This document shows, piece by piece, positions 56,486 to 64,000 of a DNA stretch of 64,000 bases. Every line of letters begins with the position of its first letter. Position 1 is the stretch's first letter. This DNA is from Seiridium cupressi (lineage: Eukaryota; Ascomycota; Sordariomycetes; Amphisphaeriales; Sporocadaceae), in the NCBI GenBank assembly GCA_036674765.1, contig JARVKI010000003.1:806001-870000 (forward strand), written 5' to 3'. The translations under genes and the position numbers were made by a program. The notes under the pieces are model-generated. The model had not been told where the DNA came from and searched no databases. It was given only the letters and a program-made list of their open reading frames with translations.

Positions 56486-58363
56486 TCACACCTTGAATGG
56501 AACAGCCTTGAAGCCCTTCACTGTTCTCCCCTTCACCAGACTGCCTTGCGGCTGAGCTGCCTGTTGGGTCACGTATGAGCTCATCATGCTCCAAACAGGA
56601 ACGACGCCGCCAGTTGCCTGACGCTGAGCCATCTCCTGGAGCTGGGCCATGGTCATGACGATACTACCTTGAGGAGCAGCTGCCGCTTGTCGTGCCAAAA
56701 CGGAGCCCGTAGCTGGGGCTCCCGCGGTTTGATTGCCCTCTGGCTGCTGGCTGGGCTGCGCACCGGCAGCGGAGATTGCTGGCTGGCCCTGAGCCCCAGC
56801 GGCAGTGCCTGAGGATGCAGGTGTGACTTGAATAGTACCAGATCCGGTCATTCCCATAGTGATAATGAACTCGCCATCGATCTGGCTCACTGGAATGGCA
56901 ATGCGGTTGTTTTGGCTGTCCAAGAGAGCTTGGGCCGAAATGGGCGAGAAAGTAGGGGACAGAAGGAGCTGTGTGGCGGCTGGGATTGCTGCCTGAGTCT
57001 GAGTAGCAGCCGTTGCGGGTTGATTTGCACCATTCTGGATAGGCGTTGAAGCAGCCTGAGCAGAAGTCGATGTTGAGGAAGTGGTATCCGCAGCAGCTGT
57101 GCTATCCGTGGCGGCGGAGGTGGAGCCAGAAGAAGCAGCAGCATCAGCAGCCGAGGTGGAAGACGTAGCAGAAGACGCGGATGACGGGTCCTGTCGTCGT
57201 TGGAGATTCTGCACGGATGAGCCGCCAGGATTCTGGAGAACCACTCTTTGGGCAACGCCTAGAGAGATCGCACTATTCGGCTGTGCGCCCATCTGCTGAG
57301 CCATTGTCATGATACGCTGAGCGTTGACTAGAAATCGTCAGAATTGGCAGATAAATTGTCTTTGCAGGTAACACTTACGCGGTAATTGAACGACAGCAAC
57401 CATGGAATTGAGATCGGTGGCAACACCAGCCAGGTTTGAAGTCACCTTGTACCTGTAGTTGTCTGCAACTTGTCAGCATTCGAAATGATGAGAGTTAGAG
57501 GATGTGTACTCACTGACGGACATGATACCACCAGGGGTCATGGATGAACTGATTCCATTGACAACGTCAGTCTTGAGGGTCATGGGCTGGCTGGCTCTGA
57601 TGGACATGCGGAATCCATCTGTGAACTCGACTTCTTGAAGGCCTGACCCGGCGATCTGGACTTGCTGGTTCTGGTTGAAGGTAGTCAAAACGTTGCTCGT
57701 TTCGACTGTCTGTCGACCGACAGCCATGTACTCGCCATCGAGACTGGTCATCTTGATCATGCGAACCGTGTTGTCAGTGCTGGAGGATGATTGTCATTAG
57801 CATCGACGTTTCTACAGTTAAGCTCTTTACCTTGGTTTTCATGACTGGGGAACACCTACGTGTTAACACTCTTGATTCCTTCCATTATGACCCAAGCTTG
57901 CCTATCGCTTGATAGCTGCGCCACGAACGTGTTGTCGGGGCTGACCCCCATTTGTTGAATTATATTAGGATCGATGGACATCTCAACCTGGGCGCCGACC
58001 AAGTCCGTGGCTTTGTTTGTTTGGATGGTCATGGAGTTTTGAGATAGTTGTACGAAAGGCTGGCCAGTGGAGCCGACGACATGATTAGCTGACAGCGGGT
58101 TGGGGTTTTGGTTGACAATCATCTGCTTCTGTGCCTGAGAGAAGGTTTCGATCTTGGAGTTGTCCGGGAAAACCAAGCGATTCAGTTGCATCTGGCATAC
58201 AACATGAGCTTATCTGGGACATGGGTAAAACGGCTCGGTGACTTACATCGCCATTGAGGTTGATGACTTGGTTGAACTGAACCTGCTGGTCTTGCGCCGC
58301 GACCAGCAAGCCAAGCTCGCAGCTAAGCATCAGGAAAGACAGACATATTGAAGAGAAAGCCAT
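56486..58363 (-). CDS. Secreted Ser/Thr/Ala/Gln-rich protein of unknown function
   Basis: Five exons (58363-58247, 58191-57860, 57779-57514, 57462-57379, 57327-56486) encode 546 residues; introns are 51-80 nt with regular sites and all phases agree. A signal peptide covers residues 1-23 (MAFSSICLSFLMLSCELGLL). The first 250 residues look like a beta-rich domain: LNRLVFPDNSKIETFSQAQ, then VQLSQNSMTIQTNKATDLVG and MKTSLDGEY-like strands. Next comes a long low-complexity Ser/Ala/Thr/Gln region, likely O-glycosylated. The sequence MTMAQ occurs twice, in IMTMAQQMGAQ and in IVMTMAQLQEMAQ. A possible Kex2 site follows QNLQRR. There is no GPI signal; the tail GFKAVPFKV is basic. I do not know a homologue by function. 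Confidence 0.75.
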
Positions 58364-59644
58364 TATGTTATTAAAAAGAAATCAACCTCCGGGGTTGTAG
58401 GAAATGAATGGTGTAATGACAGACGAGAGAATGAACGGCACAAGGTCTGCCCTACGATCAATTGAAGGAATGAAGACCAAAACCAGTTCAAGCCTCTACT
58501 TCGCCATCCTAACTATATGGGAGGAGCACGAGACCTTAAGCATGTCTGCAACTACGGACATTTGGCCACCTTAATTGATGGTCAATAACCATCACGGACT
58601 CGTCGCATGATACGGGCTCGGATGAGTCTCATCTATCTAGTCTTAAAGGCTGTGCCGGCGGCCTTCCGAGCGTTCCTGAAAGTGAAAGTGCAAAGAGCAT
58701 GCAAATTTGACAGCTCGGCATACGTGGTGATCGAGGGGATTGTTATTGAACGGTTGAGGTCTGGGAGCGGATCGCGATACTCCGGCGCGCGATATAGTCT
58801 CGGCGCTGTGATAGTCGAGTCTGGCCTGATGATGTGCCACAAGGAGTTTTTCTTGGCGCCCCTGCGAATGGGCAAAGAAATGCCCCATTGGCTGGGACCC
58901 TCGTGTTTCACCGCATGAGGCTTTCAGAGGGCGTCGCTCGACGTCAGTGCGGGTACGAGTTTCAGACCAACGCTTGCCGCATTCGGCCTTCGTGGTGAGC
59001 TCGGATAGTTGCGATTGGCCGCGGGCGGGATGATCCTCGTGGCAACCGATGTGATCGCATCTTGGCCGCTCGGATCCTGGGGAGATTTTTGGTTTAGTCC
59101 ACCTGCCAAGACTGTTTCCACCGAAACACTACACTGGGGCGTCTTACTCAATTCCAACGTCGTCCATGATCAGTTGGCAATGCTACTGGTCTTTCTCCCT
59201 CGCCCATGCCCTTGCTAATATCAGCGGCGTGTGTCGTCGTACGCTAAGATGGCCTGTTTGTACCACCGGGGGACATAAGCTGAGCGTTTCCAACAACTCG
59301 GGAAGACTTCTGGGCTCTGTCATGGGTGTGCCACGCCCAGTCCCTCGGTGCGACCGCCGCCAAGTCCATTTGGTATATCTAGGGGGGAAGGACTAAATTG
59401 CGGATCTGAATCCTCGTGTGGCCACTCCCCTTTTCCTCACACATAGGTTTGCCTACATTAGTCAGTCAGCCAGTCGCCTTGACGGCGCATACTCTCATTC
59501 TTGACGACGTTTCTTAATTGTATCTGCCCACTGTCGCACTAATTTTCAGGTCCCTTTGTAAGGTTGACGAGATTCTTTTTATTTCTTTTAATTGCCCACT
59601 TCTCTCATTTATATTCTCACGTCTGAGACATCTTGCTGGTCAAT
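58364..59644. promoter_or_regulatory. Divergent promoter region between two secreted-protein genes
   Basis: About 1.3 kb without a recognisable gene. Two CTGGGG (SYGGRG, CreA-type) hexamers lie at 59077-59082 and 59134-59139 on the plus strand. Such hexamers are frequent by chance. Confidence 0.4.
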
Positions 59645-60597
59645 ATGCATTCCTTCAAGCTAATCGCAGCCATCTGCACCCTTCTCCCGGCCTTCGGAGT
59701 TGCGGTGCCTGCAGGCACTACATCCAAGACGTCGGCCAAGGCATCACCGGCCAAGGCATCGTCGGCCACGGCCGCAGCTGCTTCCTCTTTATCCTCGAGC
59801 GCGGCGGCTGGCTCGGCTGGGAACTCGTCTGCCTCGTCGACAGCCAGTGCCGTGCCCGCCAAGAACAGTAACGGCGTCACAATGGGCATGCAGATGGTCA
59901 GCGATACACAGATCGCCAATGCTGTCATTTCATGGATGAACGATACCGGCAAAGTCACCAACTTCCTCGACACTGCAACATCCTTCACTGGCGATGAGTT
60001 CACTCGCCAGGCTACCATCGCGCTCAACGCCGAGAAGGACGAGCTCAACCACAAAAACATCCTCGACTCGGCCATGGGCACGCAGCCCGATGTGCAGGCC
60101 GCCAATGAGGTTTTGGCCATGCAGGGAACCTTCCAAATGGTTGTCGACACACTCCAGAAGATGGTTGACCAGGGCCCGGACACTGCCCAAGCTGATGTTA
60201 ACGCAATCAATCAGAACCGATGCGTGAACGTGTGAGTTCCAGCTAGATATGCCACCAGCAGATAACCACTGACGATGCCGACAGTCTTCCCAACATTGAC
60301 AAGTACTTTGCGGCTGCTGGCTCATCCACCATCAGTGCCAGTCGTCCCACGGGTTGTCTCGAGGTCACCAGCGCACCAACTGGAACAGCGCCAGCGGCAG
60401 CTGATGGTGCTGCAGCTTCCGCCACTACCACAAACTCTGCCGCTGCCACCGCGATATCTGCCACTTCTAGCAGCGCAACACGCGCTTCTGCGGCGTCCGG
60501 CGCATCTGCTGCTTCGGCCACTTCAAGCACCGCCAGCTCTGCAGCAAAGAGCTCAGTTGCGGCCAAGACGACATCCAAAGCTAACGCTAACAACTAA
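59645..60597 (+). CDS. Secreted Ala/Ser-rich cell-surface protein
   Basis: Exons 59645-60231 and 60285-60597 encode 299 residues; the 53 nt intron has donor GTGAGT and acceptor GACAG. A signal peptide covers residues 1-20 (MHSFKLIAAICTLLPAFGVA). A low-complexity Ala/Ser/Thr/Lys region follows. The central domain runs from about residue 80 (MQMVSDTQIANAVISWMNDT) through ATIALNAEKDELNHKNILDS and TFQMVVDTLQKMVDQ to NRCVNVLPNIDKYFAAAG. I recall it from secreted Aspergillus proteins with no proven role. The C-terminal 80 residues are again almost only Ala, Ser and Thr, as in O-glycosylated wall proteins, and lack a hydrophobic GPI tail. A wall or extracellular location is likely. Confidence 0.8.
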
Positions 60598-61738
60598 GGC
60601 TACGAAAAGGAGAAAGGGGAGAAAATCTGGTACGCAAGGAATGAGAAACCAGTTCTCATGACGGATCTTACCCTTGTAAATATGACAGAAGCTGCAGTGC
60701 GCATTTTAGGGTCAACGGGGTATTGCGACGTACCGTCCTGTAATTTTGAGCCGTGTAGTTTCCAAAAAGAAGCCCTGTTGATCCGTCTTATGTACGACTT
60801 GAATGATCCGGTATACAATTCAGGCGGCGTGATACCTACTTGTGTTCCTAAGACTTTAAAATCAGAGAAGAACAATGTCGGCATATTCGCGGTCTTAATC
60901 AACATCTCTGACTGTAGCAAACCTGACAAAAGCTTTACGTACAGCTTTTACCTTTGGACACTCGATTATCACTGCACTTGCATCGTTATCCTATCTCTCA
61001 TAGCCTATTTTGTAGTTCTTTCTCTCTTAGTTGATAGTTGTTCATTTCCCATCTTGCTGTTTATAATTACAACTGAATTCTAATCAGAAATCTAGATAAC
61101 AAGGAGCAGTCATAAAATGGTACAGAAGTAAAGTTATTACATGCACGGTATTAGAGACGTTTTGTCATATATTGACATTGGAGCAACTAGTCTAGTTATT
61201 GGACGAGTAAATGACGGTGTATCAATCGCAATATTGCCAATACACACCTGTGTATAAATGCTTCGAAACACCGGCGCAGTGATAGGGGGTGGGGGATCTA
61301 CTTTGCTCATATTCTCCTATTGACAGAGCTAAACATACACATGAATGATGGCTGCCTCAGGAAGAAGAACAAGAAAACCACATTGCGAACTAGATGATGT
61401 TGTTGGGTCGTGGTCGAGGAGTCCAACTCATGGGCAGAAAGAATGAGGACATTTGAAATAAAAAAGACAGAGATGTGCCAGAAATGCTGACCAGGTCTCC
61501 AGCTACATAAGTTGCGAACGATATGTGCTAGCGGCCACATCAGCAAGAACAAGCTAAGTCAGGAGTTTGTTGCAAATCCAAACACTGCCGCCAGGCGAAA
61601 TGTCGAATGGAGGAGCCCTTGTTGAATATATATGAGCCGGATACAGTCGCGATCCGCCTTTCTCCTTACCCGCTCTGTATGGAAACGAGCTGTGACTCTG
61701 CTGATACGACTGACGAAGGGTATAGTACAGTTTCAAAT
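60598..61738. other. Convergent intergenic region
   Basis: About 1.1 kb between the ends of the secreted-protein (+) and alpha-glucosidase (-) genes. A 141-codon open frame at 60658-61083 has no supporting features and is probably chance. Nothing else is recognised. Confidence 0.45.
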
Positions 61739-63628
61739 CTACATACATGGCTCAAAATTCAGATATACTCTCCCTTCCCATGCATGTAACATGCCATTCT
61801 CTGGAGTACTTGCTTTGGTCCCACCTATCGTAGTAACCAGTAGCCTCACGTCGCTCTTGGCGCATCCCAGCATTTCATGGGTATTTCCCAGCTTCTGTAC
61901 CTCTCTTGACCAGTTCATGATAATCAGCGCCTTCCTCTTTCGACCTGTTACGACGACATTGCTCTCCTTGACGTAGACGTATCTGTCCACATCTCCGCTA
62001 TCCACAGCTCTAAAACTGCCGTGGACAAAAACGTCAGCAAAGCTCTTCCTGATCTTCAATACCCTCTTCCAGAACTCGAGGACGCTACCGGGGTCGCCCG
62101 TCTGCTTTTTGACATTAACATCCCGATATCCGTCATGGACTCTCATCCAGGTCTCTTCTCCATCGCTAAATCCCGCATTCTTTGCGCCGCCGTCCCATTG
62201 GAAGGGGATCCTCGAATGGTCCCTCGCCAAGATCCTCAGCCCATGCATCGTCTTCTCCACCAGCTCTTGATCCCCACTCGCCAGCGCATCCCGGTAGAAA
62301 TTGCGACTCTCCACATCCTTGTACTCGTCGATACCCCAACTCGCGGGCATGTTGACCATGCCGATTTCCTGGCCCTGGTACAGGAACAGCGTCCCCGTCA
62401 GCGTCGCCTGCCAAAGCGCCAGAGTCCTGGCGCTCGCCCTCCAGAGCTCGGGCGAGCTCGTGTCGCCGAATCGCGAGACGGCGCGGCCGTTGTCGTGGTT
62501 CTCGCAGAACACTGTGGTCCACCCGTCGGTGCCCTCGATGAACGTCTGGAACCGGGCCACGTGCTCCTTCAGCGTCGGCAGCGTGTACGGCTGGTATATG
62601 TATTTTGGCCCGAAGCCGCCGCCGGTCCCGAGCCGGATCATGCTGAACTCGAAAACCATGTCGAGCTCCTGCTTCGCAGCGCTGACGTACGGCAGCACAT
62701 CGGCGGGTCCGGCCATGTTTGATAGCTCGCCGACGCTCACGGCACCGTATGGTGCTAGTGCCTTCTGGTTCATTTCGTGTATGAACTCGTGTATCCGTGG
62801 ACCATTGCACCACATTTGCGGTGCGGGCTGAGACTCCCACCTCGGGTCCGTGACGGGCACGTCCTCATACTCGGTGCGCTTCGAGTATTTGTTCACGGTA
62901 TCGATGCGAAAACCATCAACGCCTCGATCCAACCAGAACCGCATTGTCTCCTCGTAGATTGCGTTTCGACATTCCTGATTCTCCCAATTCAGGTCCGGTT
63001 GATCGGGTGCATATAGATGTAAATAGTATTCCTGCGTGGGCTCATCCCACGTCCACGTCGGACAGGCGAAGTAACCGCGCCAGTTGGTTGGCGGCATGCG
63101 CTCTCCATTGATATTGTAGCGTGCCGGCTTCCAGATGTACCAGTCCCGCCTTGGATTGGTCTTGCTGGACCTGGACTCTTTGAACCATGCGTGCTCCATG
63201 CTGGTGTGGTTGACTACCAGATCGAGGATGAGCTTCATGCCGCGACAATGGCACTCTGTTGTGAGCTGGTCCACGTCCTGCGCTGTGCCGTATGGTGCGT
63301 AAATGGCCTGATAATCCCGCACATCGTACCCCATATCTGCCTGTGGACTGTCGAAGACTGGTGAGAGCCAAACGCAGTCGACGCCAAGGTCTGAGAGGTA
63401 GTCGAGCTTGGATATTAGGCCCGGAATGTCTCCCCAGCCATCACCGTTGCTATCCTTGAAGGAGGCCGGATAGACCTGGTAGAACACGCCAGCTTTCCAC
63501 CACGGCTGTTTTCCAAGAAGCTGGTTCCCATCGTGTGTGAGCGTTTGTTCTAAGCCAGTGAGTAGCTTGCTCGTGACGTTGTTTGGATAAAGAGTGGCAT
63601 CGTTTACTCTGCTGGCGTTCTCGGCCAT
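61739..63628 (-). CDS. GH13 alpha-glucosidase (maltase/isomaltase type)
   Basis: One exon of 629 residues from the ATG at 63628. The enzyme hydrolyses alpha-1,4 or alpha-1,6 bonds of maltose, sucrose or isomaltose; fungal members of this subfamily are usually intracellular. The (beta/alpha)8 motifs are complete: VFYQVYPASFKDSNGDGWGD, ILDLVVNHTS, GFRIDTVNK (nucleophile Asp243), VGELSNM (acid/base Glu301) and FCENHDNGRA (Asp379). The C-terminal beta domain begins near RKALIIMNWS. No signal peptide is seen. The frame also extends upstream through ATGs at 63652 and 63706; the latter would add a poly-lysine stretch from the T25 tract, so I prefer 63628. It is intronless, unusual here. Specificity between maltose and isomaltose cannot be decided by eye. 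Confidence 0.92.
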   Translation of the reverse strand: MAENASRVNDATLYPNNVTSKLLTGLEQTLTHDGNQLLGKQPWWKAGVFYQVYPASFKDSNGDGWGDIPGLISKLDYLSDLGVDCVWLSPVFDSPQADMGYDVRDYQAIYAPYGTAQDVDQLTTECHCRGMKLILDLVVNHTSMEHAWFKESRSSKTNPRRDWYIWKPARYNINGERMPPTNWRGYFACPTWTWDEPTQEYYLHLYAPDQPDLNWENQECRNAIYEETMRFWLDRGVDGFRIDTVNKYSKRTEYEDVPVTDPRWESQPAPQMWCNGPRIHEFIHEMNQKALAPYGAVSVGELSNMAGPADVLPYVSAAKQELDMVFEFSMIRLGTGGGFGPKYIYQPYTLPTLKEHVARFQTFIEGTDGWTTVFCENHDNGRAVSRFGDTSSPELWRASARTLALWQATLTGTLFLYQGQEIGMVNMPASWGIDEYKDVESRNFYRDALASGDQELVEKTMHGLRILARDHSRIPFQWDGGAKNAGFSDGEETWMRVHDGYRDVNVKKQTGDPGSVLEFWKRVLKIRKSFADVFVHGSFRAVDSGDVDRYVYVKESNVVVTGRKRKALIIMNWSREVQKLGNTHEMLGCAKSDVRLLVTTIGGTKASTPENGMLHAWEGRVYLNFEPCM

Positions 63629-63652
63629 GATTGGAATATTATGGCAATGCAT

Positions 63653-64000
63653 ATTGCGTTTACTTTTTTTTTTTTTTTTTTTTTTTTTCGTATCTCTGGT
63701 TTTCATGGAGGAGAACAAGGGCTCACCTGTTGGGGGGGATATAAATTTGTGCCCTTATCTATTCGTGTGTATGTCACTCTCGCCCCCTTCCTGACTCGTG
63801 CACCGATACTCAGTACCATCATACTCTGTCACGCATAGACTAGCTCATCATGGTCACTAATTCGTCGTCCCATCTCCTCATCATTCATTAGTGACCAAGG
63901 AACACGTACCCCGACGACCGGACAGGTGCATCCCGACCCATAGCTGCTTTCGTCGTTTGCTCCATTGTCGACCCGCATACCCGCTTTGCTTTGCCTGTGC
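63653..64000. other. Right-edge region, alpha-glucosidase promoter
   Basis: Upstream flank of the alpha-glucosidase gene with a T25 run at 63664-63688. No gene starts are supported before the window ends. Confidence 0.5.
63664..63688. repeat. Homopolymer T25 run
   Basis: Twenty-five consecutive T on the plus strand, hence poly-A on the alpha-glucosidase strand, 36-60 bp upstream of its preferred ATG. Such poly(dA:dT) tracts exclude nucleosomes in promoters; the length may also be inexact in sequencing. Confidence 0.8.

Noticed and set aside
60658..61083. 141-codon open frame downstream of the secreted-protein gene
   Set aside because: Lies in a convergent 3' region, AT-rich composition, no recognisable features.

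Overview
The window is nuclear DNA of a filamentous ascomycete (Pezizomycotina). Most genes are interrupted by 45-80 nt introns with GT(A/G)AGT-like donors and CTAAC/CTGAC branch sites. The gene content is typical of moulds: AA9 lytic polysaccharide monooxygenase, GH128 glucanase, Zn2Cys6 regulator, PTH11/rhodopsin-like receptor, type I metacaspase. The peroxisomal thiolase and the regulator's linker read like Aspergillus/Penicillium relatives from memory, so Eurotiales is my best guess, not a proven placement. I see 27 protein-coding loci, two of them pseudogenes and one with a single frameshift. I found no rRNA, tRNA, CRISPR or intact transposon. Exon structures were worked out by hand from splice sites, phase and family alignment; all give whole codon counts except in the damaged loci.

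Layout. 1.8-9.3 kb: 2-Cys peroxiredoxin, CorA-like two-TM protein, amidase, PTS2-type 3-ketoacyl-CoA thiolase. 9.3-23 kb is sparse and partly decayed: a membrane-protein pseudogene whose 5' half is inverted in place (10.98-11.45 kb), GH128 glucanase, a nearly empty 2.8 kb, AA9 LPMO with nine exons, a Hal2-type bisphosphate nucleotidase, a PTH11-like receptor with a one-base frameshift, and a 5'-truncated, frameshifted FucP-type sugar transporter relic. 23.6-30.7 kb: Zn2Cys6 activator followed by a Dal5-type anion permease and an AhpD-like protein, plausibly a small catabolic unit. 31-40.3 kb: mitochondrial succinyl-CoA:3-ketoacid CoA-transferase, UDP-glucose dehydrogenase and a divergent GT4 glycosyltransferase that could consume UDP-glucuronate, then an isochorismatase-like hydrolase. 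41-54 kb: coiled-coil protein, OM14-like outer mitochondrial membrane protein, WW-domain protein divergent from a metacaspase, a protein with a STAND/NLR-type N-terminal domain, and a PEBP. 54.5-64 kb: surface or secreted proteins and an intracellular GH13 alpha-glucosidase.

How genes may work together. The thiolase and the CoA-transferase belong to fatty acid and acetyl/ketoacyl-CoA metabolism, and each has one CCTCGG (Far-box) hexamer within 160 bp of its start. UDP-glucose dehydrogenase and the GT4 enzyme share one divergent 2.1 kb promoter region. The metacaspase prodomain carries a PPxY motif and its divergent neighbour encodes a WW domain, the module that binds PPxY. These links are inferences from sequence and context.
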